From Symsagittifera roscoffensis (Eukaryota > Xenacoelomorpha > Acoela > Convolutidae): a DNA stretch of 64,000 nt. Both the position numbers and the translations under genes were made by a program. The notes beneath the pieces are model-generated. The model was not told the origin of the DNA. It saw nothing but the letters and a program-made list of their open reading frames with translations, and ran no database searches. This document shows, one piece after another, positions 23,173-36,962 of the stretch (positions are counted from its first letter, which is position 1; the number at the start of each line of letters is the position of its first letter). The DNA lies in assembly GCF_963678635.1 (NCBI RefSeq), contig NC_087067.1:33206401-33270400 (forward strand), given 5' to 3'.

Positions 23173-23818
23173 GTTCAAAGTTCATTTTTTTCATCTTGTT
23201 TCATAAATTTGAGCTCAAGACAATTCCAACGAGCCCAAAACGACGTTTTTAGCTCAAGTGTACGTGGAGTAATCATCAGTTGAAAATTTGGGGGGACCCG
23301 AATTTCGGCCATTTTGGACGAAAATCGGCCTAAAAGCTAACTTTCAAGTTAGTGCAATTATTTTCTTGCATTTTTCAAGAGAATTGGGCTGCCCTCCGCT
23401 GTCGCAGAGTGCATTCAAAGAAAACTTATCAAATAGATTTGAATACTTACCTATTTAATAAGTTTATCACAACAATTAGGCTAAAAGCAACTGAGAGTAT
23501 CCTGGCTGGTATTCAATCATATGCCACTTACAGTGGATGTGCGGCTATCATGCCATAGATGTTCATTCAAGGCACCTTGTACACGCTCCATAGGTTTTGA
23601 CCAGCTGATTTGGCCATAAAACACATTGGGCCAAAAAAATTCCAAACAATGTCAATTTTCAGTTTTTTGTTTGAAATGCATAAATTATAACGTGAGCGTG
23701 CAAAATTTTACATGGTATAAGAGCATATTTTTACTCTTGCGCGAGGGCGAGTGTTTTAAAAGTAATGTTAATAGACATAAGCTAGTAAGGATATAAATGA
23801 AAGCGGAGTAACTCAAAT

Positions 23819-23937
23819 GCCTACGACCATACCATGTTGAATGCACCGGTTCTCGTCCGATCACCGAAGTTAAGCAACATTGGGCCTGGTTAGTACTTGG
23901 ATGGGAGACCGCCTGGGAACACCAGGTGTTGTAGGCT
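23819..23937 (+). rRNA. 5S: 5S ribosomal RNA, copy 19 (consensus)
   Basis: Consensus gene. Its spacer has CCCGTCGCTG near 24671, a marker shared with the spacers after copies 20 and 26. Confidence 0.98.
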
Positions 23938-25096
23938 TTTATTTAAAGCAAAAGTAATTCTTTTACTTTTATGCGCTAAGAGTTATTGCTGTTTAAAGTT
24001 CGGTGATGTCAAAAAGTTAAGCCTAATCGAGCGTGGTGCAAAAATTTTCAATGGGTCAAATTTTGGCCAAAACAAAAGAAAACCGAAAAATTTCTTTTGC
24101 AGTATCAATTTTGTGTACAATCAGCTGCTGATAGGTCAAAAATAATGGAGATAACTTTCGGGGTCTTTGAGTTATAGCCTTTTGAATTTCGGTGATGTCA
24201 AAAAAATAAGCCCAATCGAGCCTGGTGAATTGCGCGAACGGCCATAACTTGCCCAAAAATTTTAAAATTTCCAAATTTTATTATTTGGATCACAAGATCA
24301 TAGTCAAATCTTAGGGGACTGAGAAAATGAACCAATTTCATCAGTCCAACAAAAAGTTATAAGCTTTTGAAATCTCGGTGATACCAAAAATACAAGCCTA
24401 ATCGAGCGTGGTGCAAAAAATGAAATTTTCAAAATTTTTGTTTTTTTTTCGTCGAAAATTCATTTTTTTCATCTTGTTTCATAAATTTGAGCTCAGGACT
24501 ATTCCAACGAGCCCAAAACGACGTTTGTAGCTCAAGTGTACGTGGAGTAATCATCAGTTGAAAATTTGGGGGGACCCGAATTTCGGCCATTTTGGACGAA
24601 AATCGGCCTAAAATCTAACTTTTAAGTTAGTGCAATTTTTTTCTTGCATTTCTCAAGAGAATGGGGCTGCCCGTCGCTGTCGCAGAGTGCATTCAAAGAA
24701 AACTTATCAAATAGATTTGAATACTTACCTATTTAATAAGTTTATCACAACAATTAGGCTAAAAGCAACTGAGAGTATCCTGGCTGGTATTCAATCATAT
24801 GCCACTTACAGTGGATGTGCGGCTATCATGTCATAGATGGTCATTCAAGGCACCTTGTACACGCTCCATAGGTTTTGACCAGCTGATTTGGCCATAAAAC
24901 ACATTGGGCCAAAAAAATTCCAAACAATGTCAATTTTCAGTTTTTTGTTTGAAATGCATAAATTATAACGTGAGCGTGCAAAATTTTACATGGTATATGA
25001 GCATATTTTTACTCTCGCGCGAGGGCGAGTGTTTTAAAAGTAATGTACATAGACATAAGCTAGTAAGGATATAAATGAAAGCGGAGTAACTCAAAT

Positions 25097-25215
25097 GCCT
25101 ACGACCATACCATGTTGAATGCACCGGTTCTCGTCCGATCACCGAAGTTAAGCAACATTGGGCCTGGTTAGTACTTGGATGGGAGACCGCCTGGGAACAC
25201 CAGGTGTTGTAGGCT
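25097..25215 (+). rRNA. 5S: 5S ribosomal RNA, copy 20 (consensus)
   Basis: Consensus gene. The following spacer has the private CTTCAGCAGTATC variant shared with copy 27. Confidence 0.98.
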
Positions 25216-26373
25216 TTTATTTAAAGCAAAAGTAATTCTTTTACTTTTATGCGCTAAGAGTTATTGCTGTTTAAAGTTCGGTGATGTCAAAAAGTTAAGC
25301 CTAATCGAGCGTGGTGCAAAAATTTTCAATGGGTCAAATTTTGGCCAAAACAAAATAAAACCGAAATATTTCTTCAGCAGTATCAATTTTGTGTACAATC
25401 AGCTGCTGATAGGTCAAAAATAATGGAGATAACTTTTGGGGTCTTTGAGTTATAGCCTTTTGAATTTCGGTGATGTCAAAAAAATAAGCCCAATCGAGCC
25501 TGGTGAATTGCGCGAACGGCCATAACTTGCCCAAAAATTTTAAAATTTCCAAATTTTATTATTTGGATCACAAGATCATTGTCAAATCTTGGGGGGCTGA
25601 GAAAATGAACCAATTTCGTCGGTCCAACACAAAGTTATAAGCTTTTGAAATCTCGGTGATACCAAAAAGTTAAGCCTAATCGAGCGTGGTGCAAAAAATG
25701 AAATTTTCAAAATTTTTGTTTTTTTTCTTTCAAAGTTCATTTTTTTCATCTCGTTTCATAAATTTGAGCTCAGGACAATTCCAAGGAGCCCAAAACGACG
25801 TTTGTAGCTCAAGTTTACGTGGAGTAATCATCAGTTGAAAATTTGGGGGGACCCGAATTTCGGCCATTTTGGACGAAAATCGGCCTAAAATCTAACTTTT
25901 AAGTTAGTGCAATTTTTTTCTTGCATTTTTCAAGAGAATGGGGCTGCCCGTCGCTGTCGCAGAGTGCATTCAAAGAAAACTTATCAAATAGATTTGAATA
26001 CTTACCTATTTAATAAGTTTATCACAACAATTAGGCTAAAAGCAACTGACAGTATCCTGGCTGGTATTCAATCATATGCCACTTACAGTGGATGTGCGGC
26101 TCTCATGCCATAGATGGTCATTCAAGGCACCTTGTACACGCTCCATAGGTTTTGACCAGCTGATTTGGCCATAAAACACATTGGGCCAAAAAAATTCCAA
26201 ACAATGTCAATTTTCAGTATTTTGTTTGAAATGCATAAATTATAACGTGAGCGTGCAAAATTTTACATGGTATAAGAGCATATTTTTACTCTCGCGCGAG
26301 GGCGAGTGTTTTAAAAGTAATGTACATAGACATAAGCTAGTAAGGATATAAATGAAAGCGGAGTAACTCAAAT

Positions 26374-26491
26374 GCCTACGACCAACCATGTTGAATGCAC
26401 CGGTTCTCGTCCGATCACCGAAGTTAAGCAACATTGGGCCTGGTTAGTACTTGGATGGGAGACCGCCTGGGAACACCAGGTGTTGTAGGCT
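26374..26491 (+). rRNA. 5S: 5S ribosomal RNA, copy 21 (T12 deleted)
   Basis: The sequence reads GACCAACCATG instead of GACCATACCATG: one base is missing after helix I, giving 118 bases. The same deletion is in copies 22, 29 and 30, so it has spread within the array. It affects the loop A / helix II start rather than the internal promoter boxes. Confidence 0.94.
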
Positions 26492-26926
26492 TTTATTTAA
26501 AGCAAAAGTAATTCTTTTACTTTTATGCGCTAAGAGTTATTGCTGTTTAAAGTTCGGTGATGTCAAAAAGTTAAGCCTAATCGAGCGTGGTGCAAAAATT
26601 TTCAATGGGTCAAATTTTGGCCAAAACAAAAGAAAACCGAAAAATTTCTTTTGCAGTATCAATTTTGTGTACAATCAGCTGCTGATAGGTCAAAAATAAT
26701 GGAGATAAATTTTGGGGTCTTTGAGTTATAGCCTTTTGAATTTCGGTGATGTCAAAAAAATAAGCCCAATCGAGCCTGGTGAATTGCGCGAACGGCCATA
26801 ACTTGCCCAAAAATTTTAAAATTTCCAAATTTTATTATTTGGATCACAAGATCATAGTCAAATCTTGGGGGACTGAGAAAATGAACCAATTTCGTCGGTC
26901 CAACACAAAGTTATAAGCTTTTGAAA

Positions 26927-27048
26927 TCTCGGTGATACCAAAAAGTTAAGCTTAATCGAGCGTGGTGCAAAAAATGAAATTTTCAAATCTCGGTGATACC
27001 AAAAAGTTAAGCTTAATCGAGCGTGGTGCAAAAAAAGAAATTTTCAAA
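26927..27048 (+). repeat. 61-bp tandem duplication of module C
   Basis: Two copies, 26927-26987 and 26988-27048, each start TCTCGGTGATACC and end GAAATTTTCAAA, with a single A/T difference. The duplication recurs in the units of copies 22-24, 29 and 30, explaining their 1339-1340 bp length. Confidence 0.95.
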
Positions 27049-27713
27049 ATTTTTGTTTTTTTTTCCGTTCAAAGTTCATTTTTTTCATCTCGTTTCATAA
27101 ATTTGAGCTCAGGACAATTCCAACGAGCCCAAAACGACGTTTGTAGCTCAAGTGTACGTGGAGTAATCATCAGTTGAAAATTTGGGGGGACCCGAATTTC
27201 GGCCATTTTGGACGAAAATCGGCCTAAAAGCTAACTTTTAACTTAGTGCAATTTTTTTTCTTGCATTTTTCAAGAGAATTGGGCTGCCCTCCGCTGTCGC
27301 AGAGTGCATTCAAAGAAAGCTTATCAAATAGATTTGAATACTTACCTATTTAATAAGTTTATCAAAACAATTAGGCTAAAAGCAACTGACAGTATCCTGG
27401 CTGGTATTCAATCATATGCCACTTACAGTGGATGTGCGGCTCTCATGCCATAGATGGTCATTCAAGGCACCTTGTACACGCTCCATAGGTTTTGACCAGC
27501 TGATTTGGCCATAAAACACATTGGGCCAAAAAAATTCCAAACAATGTCAATTTTCAGTATTTTGTTTGAAATGCATAAATTATAACGTGAGCGTGCAAAA
27601 TTTTACATGGTATAAGAGCATATTTTTACTCTCGCGCGAGGGCGAGTGTTTTAAAAGTAATGTACATAGACATAAGCTAGTAAGGATATAAATGAAAGCG
27701 GAGTAACTCAAAT

Positions 27714-27831
27714 GCCTACGACCAACCATGTTGAATGCACCGGTTCTCGTCCGATCACCGAAGTTAAGCAACATTGGGCCTGGTTAGTACTTGGATGGGA
27801 GACCGCCTGGGAACACCAGGTGTTGTAGGCT
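27714..27831 (+). rRNA. 5S: 5S ribosomal RNA, copy 22 (T12 deleted)
   Basis: Same one-base deletion as copy 21. Confidence 0.94.
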
Positions 27832-29053
27832 TTTATTTAAAGCAAAAGTAATTCTTTTACTTTTATGCGCTAAGAGTTATTGCTGTTTAAAGTTCGGTGA
27901 TGTCAAAAAGTTAGGCCTAATCGAGCGTGGTGCAAAAATTTTCAATGGGTCAAATTTTGGCCAAAACAAAAGAAAACCGAAAAATTTCTTTTGCAGTATC
28001 AATTTTGTGTACAATCAGCTGCTGATAGGTCAAAAATAATGGAGATAAATTTTGGGGTCTTTGAGTTATAGCCTTTTGAATTTCGGTGATGTCAAAAAAA
28101 TAAGCCCAATCGAGCCTGGTGAATTGCGCGAACGGCCATAACTTGCCCAAAAATTTTAGAATTTCCAAATTTTATTATTTGGATCACAAGATCATAGTCA
28201 AATCTTGGGGGACTGAGAAAATGAACCAATTTCGTCGGTCCAACACAAAGTTATAAGCTTTTGAAATCTCGGTGATACCAAAAAGTTAAGCTTAATCGAG
28301 CGTGGTGCAAAAAATGAAATTTTCAAATCTCGGTGATACCAAAAAGTTAAGCTTAATCGAGCGTGGTGCAAAAAATGAAATTTTCAAAATTTTTGTTTTT
28401 TTTTTCCATCAAAGTTCATTTTTTTCATCTCGTTTCATAAATTTGAGCTCAGGACAATTCCAACGAGCCCAAAACGACGTTTGTAGCTCAAGTGTACGTG
28501 GAGTAATCATCAGTTGAAAATTTGGGGGGACCCGAATTTCGGCCATTTTGGACGAAAATCGGCCTAAAAGCTAACTTTTAAGTTAGTGCAATTTTTTTTC
28601 TTGCTTTTTTCAAGAGAATTGGGCTGCCCTCCGCAGTCGCAGAGTGCATTCAAAGAAAACTTATCAAATAGATTTGAATACTTACCTATTTAATAAGTTT
28701 ATCACAACAATTAGGCTAAAAGCAACTGACAGTATCCTGGCTGGTATTCAATCATACGCCACTTACAGTGGATGTGCGGCTATCATGCCATAGATTGTCA
28801 TTCAAGGCACCTTGTACACGCTCCATAGGTTTTGACCAGCTGATTTGGCCATAAAACACATTGGGCCAAAAAATTTCCAAACAATGTCAATTTTCAGTAT
28901 TTTGTTTGAAATGCATAAATTATAACGTGAGCGTGCAAAATTTTACATGGTATAAGAGCATATTTTTACTCTCGCGCGAGGGCGAGTGTTTTAAAAGTAA
29001 TGTACATAGAAATAAGCTAGTAAGGATATAAATGAAAGCGGAGTAACTCAAAT

Positions 29054-29172
29054 GCCTACGACCATACCATGTTGAATGCACCGGTTCTCGTCCGATCACC
29101 GAAGTTAAGCAACATTGGGCCTGGTAAGTACTTGGATGGGAGACCGCCTGGGAACACCAGGTGTTGTAGGCT
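29054..29172 (+). rRNA. 5S: 5S ribosomal RNA, copy 23 (T73A)
   Basis: T73A gives CTGGTAAGTAC in place of CTGGTTAGTAC, between the intermediate element and box C. The change is shared with copies 24, 25, 31, 36 and 37. Confidence 0.96.
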
Positions 29173-30393
29173 TTTATTTAAAGCAAAATTAATTATTTTA
29201 CTTTTATGCGCTAAGAGTTATTGCTGTTTAAAGTTCGGTGATGTCAAAAAGTTAAGCCTAATCGAGCGTGGTGCAAAAATTTTCAATGGGTCAAATTTTG
29301 GCCAAAACAAAAGAAAACCGAAAAATGTTATTTGCAGTATCAATTTTGTGTACAATCAGCTGCTGATAGGTCAAAAATAATGGAGATAACTTTTGGGGTC
29401 TTTGATGTATAGCCTTTTGAATTTCGGTGATGTCAAAAAAATAAGCCCAATCGAGCCTGGTGAATTGCGCGAACGGCCATAACTTGCCCAAAAATTTTAA
29501 AATTTCCAAATTTTTTTATTTGGATCACAAGATCATAGTCAAATCTTGGGGGACTGAGAAAATGAACCAATTTCGTCGGTCCAACACAAAGTTATAAGCT
29601 TTTGAAATCTCGGTGATACCAAAAAGTTAAGCTTAATCGAGCGTGGTGCAAAAAATGAAATTTTCAAATCTCGGTGATACCAAAAAGTTAAGCTTAATCG
29701 AGCGTGGTGCAAAAAATGAAATTTTCAAAATTTTTGTTTTTTTTTCCATCAAAGTTCATTTTTTTCATCTCGTTTCATAAATTTGAGCTCAGGACAATTC
29801 CAACGAGCCCAAAACGACGTTTGTAGCTCAAGTGTACGTGGAGTAATCATCAGTTGAAAATTTGGGGGGACCCGAATTTCGGCCATTTTGGACGAAAATC
29901 GGCCTAAAAGCTAACTTTTAAGTTAGTGCAATTTTTTTTCTTGCTTTTTTCAAGAGAATTGGGCTGCCCTCCGCAGTCGCAGAGTGCATTCAAAGAAAAC
30001 TTATCAAATAGATTTGAATACTTACCTATTTAATAAGTTTATCACAACAATTAGGCTAAAAGCAACTGACAGTATCCTGGCTGGTATTCAATCATACGCC
30101 ACTTACAGTGGATGTGCGGCTATCATGCCATAGATTGTCATTCAAGGCACCTTGTACACGCTCCATAGGTTTTGACCAGCTGATTTGGCCATAAAACACA
30201 TTGGGCCAAAAAATTTCCAAACAATGTCAATTTTCAGTATTTTGTTTGAAATGCATAAATTATAACGTGAGCGTGCAAAATTTTACATGGTATAAGAGCA
30301 TATTTTTACTCTCGCGCGAGGGCGAGTGTTTTAAAAGTAATGTACATAGAAATAAGCTAGTAAGGATATAAATGAAAGCGGAGTAACTCAAAT

Positions 30394-30512
30394 GCCTACG
30401 ACCATACCATGTTGAATGCACCGGTTCTCGTCCGATCACCGAAGTTAAGCAACATTGGGCCTGGTAAGTACTTGGATGGGAGACCGCCTGGGAACACCAG
30501 GTGTTGTAGGCT
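30394..30512 (+). rRNA. 5S: 5S ribosomal RNA, copy 24 (T73A)
   Basis: T73A; the unit is nearly identical to the one before it. Confidence 0.96.
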
Positions 30513-31733
30513 TTTATTTAAAGCAAAATTAATTATTTTACTTTTATGCGCTAAGAGTTATTGCTGTTTAAAGTTCGGTGATGTCAAAAAGTTAAGCCTA
30601 ATCGAGCGTGGTGCAAAAATTTTCAATGGGTCAAATTTTGGCCAAAACAAAAGAAAACCGAAAAATGTTATTTGCAGTATCAATTTTGTGTACAATCAGC
30701 TGCTGATAGGTCAAAAATAATGGAGATAACTTTTGGGGTCTTTGATGTATAGCCTTTTGAATTTCGGTGATGTCAAAAAAATAAGCCCAATCGAGCCTGG
30801 TGAATTGCGCGAACGGCCATAACTTGCCCAAAAATTTTAAAATTTCCAAATTTTTTTATTTGGATCACAAGATCATAGTCAAATCTTGGGGGACTGAGAA
30901 AATGAACCAATTTCGTCGGTCCAACACAAAGTTATAAGCTTTTGAAATCTCGGTGATACCAAAAAGTTAAGCTTAATCGAGCGTGGTGCAAAAAATGAAA
31001 TTTTCAAATCTCGGTGATACCAAAAAGTTAAGCTTAATCGAGCGTGGTGCAAAAAATGAAATTTTCAAAATTTTTGTTTTTTTTTCCATCAAAGTTCATT
31101 TTTTTCATCTCGTTTCATAAATTTGAGCTCAGGACAATTCCAACGAGCCCAAAACGACGTTTGTAGCTCAAGTGTACGTGGAGTAATCATCAGTTGAAAA
31201 TTTGGGGGGACCCGAATTTCGGCCATTTTGGACGAAAGTCGGCCTAAAAGCTAACTTTTAAGTTAGTGCAATTTTTTTTCTTGCTTTTTTCAAGAGAATT
31301 GGGCTGCCCTCCGCTGTCGCAGAGTGCATTCAAAGAAAACTTATCAAATAGATTTGAATACTTACCTATTTAATAAGTTTATCACAACAATTAGGCTAAA
31401 AGCAACTGACAGTATCCTGGCTGGTATTCAATCATACGCCACTTACAGTGGATGTGCGGCTATCATGCCATAGATTGTCATTCAAGGCACCTTGTACGCG
31501 CTCCATAGGTTTTGACCAGCTGATTTGGCCATAAAACACATTGGGCCAAAAAATTTCCAAACAATGTCAATTTTCAGTATTTTGTTTGAAATGCATAAAT
31601 TATAACGTGAGCGTGCAAAATTTTACATGGTATAAGAGCATATTTTTACTCTCGCGCGAGGGCGAGTGTTTTAAAAGTAATGTACATAGAAATAAGCTAG
31701 TAAGGATATAAATGAAAGCGGAGTAACTCAAAT

Positions 31734-31852
31734 GCCTACGACGATACCATGTTGAATGCACCGGTTCTCGTCCGATCACCGAAGTTAAGCAACATTGGGC
31801 CTGGTAAGTACTTGGATGGGAGACCGCCTGGGAACACCAGGTGTTGTAGGCT
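31734..31852 (+). rRNA. 5S: 5S ribosomal RNA, copy 25 (C10G, T73A)
   Basis: T73A plus a private C10G (GACGATACC). Confidence 0.95.
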
Positions 31853-33008
31853 TTTATTTAAAGCAAAATTAATTCTTTTACTTTTATGCGCTAAGAGTTA
31901 TTGCTGTTTAAAGTTCGGTGATGTCAAAAAGTTAAGCCTAATCGAGCGTGGTGCAAAAATTTTCAATGGGTCAAATTTTGGCCAAAACAAAAGAAAACCG
32001 AAAAATGTTATTTGCAGTATCAATTTTGTGTACAATCAGCTGCTGATAGGTCAAAAATAATGGAGATAACTTTTGGGGTCTTTGAGTTATAGCCTTTTGA
32101 ATTTCGGTGATGTCAAAAAAATAAGCCCAATCGAGCCTGGTGAATTGCGCGAACGGCCATAACTTGCCCAAAAATTTTAAAATTTCCAAATTTTATTATT
32201 TGGATCACAAGATCATAGTCAAATCTTGGGGGACTGAGAAAATGAACCAACTTCGTCGGTCCAACACAAAGTTATAGGCTTTTGAAATCTCGGTGATACC
32301 AAAAAGTTAAGCCTGATCGAGCGTGGTGCAAAAAATGAAATTTTCAAATTTTTTTTTTTTCGTTCAAAGTTCATTTTTTTCATCTTGTTTCATAAATTTG
32401 AGCTCAGGAAAATTCCAACGAGACCAAAACGACGTTTGTAGCTCAAGTGTACGTGGAGTAATCATCAGTTGAAAATTTGGGGGGACCCGAATTTCGGCCA
32501 TTTTGGACGAAAATCGGCCTAAAAGCTAACTTTTCAGTTAGTGCAATTTTTTTTCTTGCATTTTTCAAGAGAATTGGGCTGCCCTCCGCTGTCGCAGAGT
32601 GCATTCAAAGAAAACTTATCAAATAGATTTGAATACTTACCTATTTAATAAGTTTATCACAACAATTAGGCTAAAAGCAACTGACAGTATACTGGCTGGT
32701 ATTCAATCATATGCCACTTACAGTGGATGTGTGGCTATCATGCCATAGATGGTCATTCAAGGCACCTTGTACACGCTCCATAGGTTTTGACCAGCTGATT
32801 TGGCCATAAAACACATTGGGCCAAAAAAATTCCAAACAATGTCAATTTTCAGTTTTTTGTTTGAAATGCATAAATTATAACGTGAGCGTGCAAAATTTTA
32901 CATGGTATAAGAGCATATTTTTACTCTTGCGCGAGGGCGAGTGTTTTAAAAGTAATGTACATAGACATAAGCTAGTAAGGATATAAATGAAAGCGGAGTA
33001 ACTCAAAT

Positions 33009-33127
33009 GCCTACGACCATACCATGTTGAATGCACCGGTTCTCGTCCGATCACCGAAGTTAAGCAACATTGGGCCTGGTTAGTACTTGGATGGGAGACC
33101 GCCTGGGAACACCAGGTGTTGTAGGCT
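33009..33127 (+). rRNA. 5S: 5S ribosomal RNA, copy 26 (consensus)
   Basis: Consensus gene; its spacer variants match those after copy 19. Confidence 0.98.
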
Positions 33128-34285
33128 TTTATTTAAAGCAAAAGTAATTCTTTTACTTTTATGCGCTAAGAGTTATTGCTGTTTAAAGTTCGGTGATGTC
33201 AAAAAGTTAAGCCTAATCGAGCGTGGTGCAAAAATTTTCAATGGGTCAAATTTTGGCCAAAACAAAAGAAAACCGAAAAATTTCTTTTGCAGTATCAATT
33301 TTGTGTACAATCAGCTGCTGATAGGTCAAAAATAATGGAGATAACTTTTGGGGTCTTTGAGTTATAGCCTTTTGAATTTCGGTGATGTCAAAAAAATAAG
33401 CCCAATCGAGCCTGGTGAATTGCGCGAGCGGCCTTAACTTGCCCAAAAATTTTAAAATTTCCAAATTTTATTATTTGGATCACAAGATCATAGTCAAATC
33501 TTAGGGGACTGAAAAAATGAACCAATTTCGTAGGTCCAACACAAAGTTATAAGCTTTTGAAATCTCGGTGATACCAAAAAGTTAAGCCTAATCGAGCGTG
33601 GTGCAAAAAATGAAATTTTCAAAATTTTTGTTTTTTTTCTACAGAAGTTCATTTTTTTCATCTTGTTTCAAAAATTTGAGGTCAGGACTATTCCAACGAG
33701 CCCAAAACGACGTTTGTAGCTCAAGTGTACGTGGAGTAATCATCAGTTGAAAATTTGGGGGGACCCGAATTTCGGCCATTTTGGACGAAAATCGGCCTAA
33801 AATCTAACTTTTAAGTTAGTGCAATTTTTTTCTTGCATTTTTCAAGAGAATGGGGCTGCCCGTCGCTGTCGCAGAGTGCATTCAAAGAAAACTTATCAAA
33901 TAGATTTGAATACTTACCTATTTAATAAGTTTATCACAACAATTAGGCTAAAAGCAACTGAGAGTATCCTGGCTGGTATTCAATCATATGCCACTTACAG
34001 TGGATGTGCGGCTATCATGTCATAGATGGTCATTCAAGGCACCTTGTACACGCTCTATAGGTTTTGACCAGCTGATTTGGCCATAAAACACATTGGGCCA
34101 AAAAAATTCCAAACAATGTCAATTTTCAGTTTTTTGTTTGAAATGCATAAATTATAACGTGAGCGTGCAAAATTTTACATGGTATATGAGCATATTTTTA
34201 CTCTCGCGCGAGGGTGAGTGTTTTAAAAGTAATGTACATAGACATAAGCTAGTAAGGATATAAATGAAAGCGGAGTAACTCAAAT

Positions 34286-34404
34286 GCCTACGACCATACC
34301 ATGTTGAATGCACCGGTTCTCGTCCGATCACCGAAGTTAAGCAACATTGGGCCTGGTTAGTACTTGGATGGGAGACCGCCTGGGAACACCAGGTGTTGTA
34401 GGCT
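34286..34404 (+). rRNA. 5S: 5S ribosomal RNA, copy 27 (consensus)
   Basis: Consensus gene; its spacer variants match those after copy 20. Confidence 0.98.
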
Positions 34405-35564
34405 TTTATTTAAAGCAAAAGTAATTCTTTTACTTTTATGCGCTAAGAGTTATTGCTGTTTAAAGTTCGGTGATGTCAAAAAGTTAAGCCTAATCGAGCG
34501 TGGTGCAAAAATTTTCAATGGGTCAAATTTTGGCCAAAACAAAATAAAACCGAAATATTTCTTCAGCAGTATCAATTTCGTGTACAATCAGCTGCTGATA
34601 GGTCAAAAATAATGGAGATAACTTGTGGGGTCTTTGAGTTATAGCCTTTTGAATTTCGGTGATGTCAAAAAAATAAGCCCAATCGAGCCTGGTGAATTGC
34701 GCGAACGGCCATAACTTGCCCAAAAATTTTAAAATTTCCAAATTTTATTATTTGGATCACAAGATCATAGTCAAATCTTAGAGGACTGAGAAAATGAACC
34801 AATTTCGTCGGTCCAACACAAAGTTATAAGCTTTTGAAATCTCGGTGAAACCAAAAAGTTAAGCCTAATCGAGCGTGGTGCAAAAAATGAAATTTTCAAA
34901 ATTTTTGTTTTTTTTTTTCGTTCAAAGTTCATTTTTTTCATCTTGTTTCATAAATTTGAGCTCAGAAAAAATCCAACGAGCCCAAAACGACGTTTGTAGC
35001 TCAAGTGTACGTGGAGTAATCATCAGTTGAAAATTTGGGGGGACCCGAATTTCGGCCATTTTGGACGAAAATCGGCCTAAAAGCTAACTTTTAAATTAGT
35101 GCAATTTTTTTCTTGCATTTTTCAAGAGAATTGGGCTGCCCTCCGTTGTCGCAGAGTGCATTCAAAAAAACTTCTCAAATAGATTTGAATACTTACCTAT
35201 TTAATAAGTTTATCACAACAATTAGGCTAAAAGCAACTGAGAGTATCCTGGCTGGTATTCAATCATATGCCACTTACAGTGGATGTGCGGCTATCATGCC
35301 ATAGATGGTCATTCAAGGCACCTTGTACACGCTCCATAGGTTTTGACCAGCTGATTTGGCCATAAAACACATTGGGCCAAAAAAATTCCAAACAATGTCA
35401 ATTTTCAGTATTTTGTTTGAAATGCATAAATTATAACGTGAGCGTGCAAAATTTTACATGGTATAAGAGCATATTTTTACTCTCGCGCGAGGGCGAGTGT
35501 TTTAAAAGTAATGTACATAGACATAAGCTAGTAAGGATATAAATGAAAGCGGTGTAACTCAAAT

Positions 35565-35683
35565 GCCTACGACCATACCATGTTGAATGCACCGGTTCTC
35601 GTCCGATCACCGAAGTTAAGCAACATTGGGCCTGGTTAGTACTTGGATGGGAGACCGCCTGGGAACACCAGGTGTTGTAGGCT
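35565..35683 (+). rRNA. 5S: 5S ribosomal RNA, copy 28 (consensus)
   Basis: Consensus gene; the upstream flank reads GCGGTGTAACTC rather than GCGGAGTAACTC. Confidence 0.98.
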
Positions 35684-36844
35684 TTTATTTAAAGCAAAAG
35701 TAATTCTTTTACTTTTATGCGCTAAGAGTTATTGCTGTTTAAAGTTCGGTGATGTCAAAAAGTTAAGCCTAATCGAGCGTGGTGCAAAAATTTTCAATGG
35801 GTCAAATTTTGGCCCAAACAAAAGAAAACCGAAAAATTTCTTTTGCAGTATCAATTTTTCGTACAATCAGCTGCCGATAGGTCAAAAATAATGGAGATAA
35901 CTTTTGGGGTCTTTGAGTTGTAGCCTTTTGAACTTCGGTGATGTCAAAAAAATAAGCCCAATCGAGCCTGGTGAATTGCGCGAACGGCCATAACGTGCCC
36001 AAAAATTTTAAAATTTCCAAATTTTATTATTTGGATCACAAGATCATTGTCAAATCTTGGGGGACTGAGAAAATGAACCAATTTCGTCGGTCCAACACAA
36101 AGTTATAAGCTTTTGAAATCTCGGTGATACCAAAAAGTTAAGCCTAATCGAGCGTGGTGCAAAAAATGAAATTTTCAAAATTTTTGTTTTTTTTTCATTC
36201 AAAGTTCATTTTTTTCATCTTGTTTCATAAATTTGAGCTCAGGACAATTCCAACGAGCCCAAAACGACGTTTGTAGCTCAAGTGTACGTGGAGTAATCAT
36301 CAGTTGAAAATTTGGGGGGACCCGAATTTCGGCCATTTTGGACGAAAATCGGCCTAAAAGCTTAATTTTTAACTTAGTGCAATTTTTTTTCTTGCATTTT
36401 TCAAGAGAATTGGGCTGCCCTCCGCTGTCGCAGAGTGCATTCAAAGAAAACTTATCAAATAGATCTGAATACTTACCTATTTAATAAGTTTATCACAACA
36501 ATTAGGCTAAAAGCAACTGACAGTATCCTGGCTGGTATTCAATCATATGCCACTTACAGTGGATGTGCGGCTCTCATGCCATAGATGGTCATTCAAGGCA
36601 CCTTGTACACGCTCCATAGGTTTTGACCAGCTGATTTGGCCATAAAACACATTGGGCCAAAAAAATTCCAAACAATGTCAATTTTCAGTATTTTGTTTGA
36701 AATGCATAAATTATAACGTGAGCGTGCAAAATTTTACATGGTATAAGAGCATATTTTTACTCTCGCGCGAGGGCGAGTGTTTTAAAAGTAATGTACATAG
36801 ACATAAGCTAGTAAGGATATAAATGAAAGCGGAGTAACTCAAAT

Positions 36845-36962
36845 GCCTACGACCAACCATGTTGAATGCACCGGTTCTCGTCCGATCACCGAAGTTAAGC
36901 AACATTGGGCCTGGTTAGTACTTGGATGGGAGACCGCCTGGGAACACCAGGTGTTGTAGGCT
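36845..36962 (+). rRNA. 5S: 5S ribosomal RNA, copy 29 (T12 deleted)
   Basis: One-base deletion as in copy 21. Confidence 0.94.

Larger units (their letters stand above)
764..26373 (+). repeat. Tandem array segment: 20 long 5S units (~1.28 kb)
   Basis: Start-to-start distances of copies 1-21 run from 1256 to 1303 bp, most of them 1276-1283. Each unit is 5S, post-terminator hairpin, three related spacer modules, T-tract, G-run and GGCC hairpin, minus-strand donor hairpin region, CpG palindrome and TATA. Length outliers are explained by a ~24-bp deletion in the first unit and by insertion of short AT repeats before copies 8, 9 and 12. Confidence 0.97.
26374..31733 (+). repeat. Tandem array segment: four 1340-bp units with 61-bp duplication
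   Basis: Copies 21-24 are spaced exactly 1340 bp. The extra length is one additional copy of the 61-bp block containing spacer module C. The 5S genes here carry the T12 deletion (21, 22) or T73A (23, 24). Confidence 0.97.
31734..36844 (+). repeat. Tandem array segment: four ~1.28-kb units
   Basis: Copies 25-28 are spaced 1275-1280 bp without the 61-bp duplication. The units of copies 26 and 27 carry the same private variants as copies 19 and 20. Confidence 0.96.
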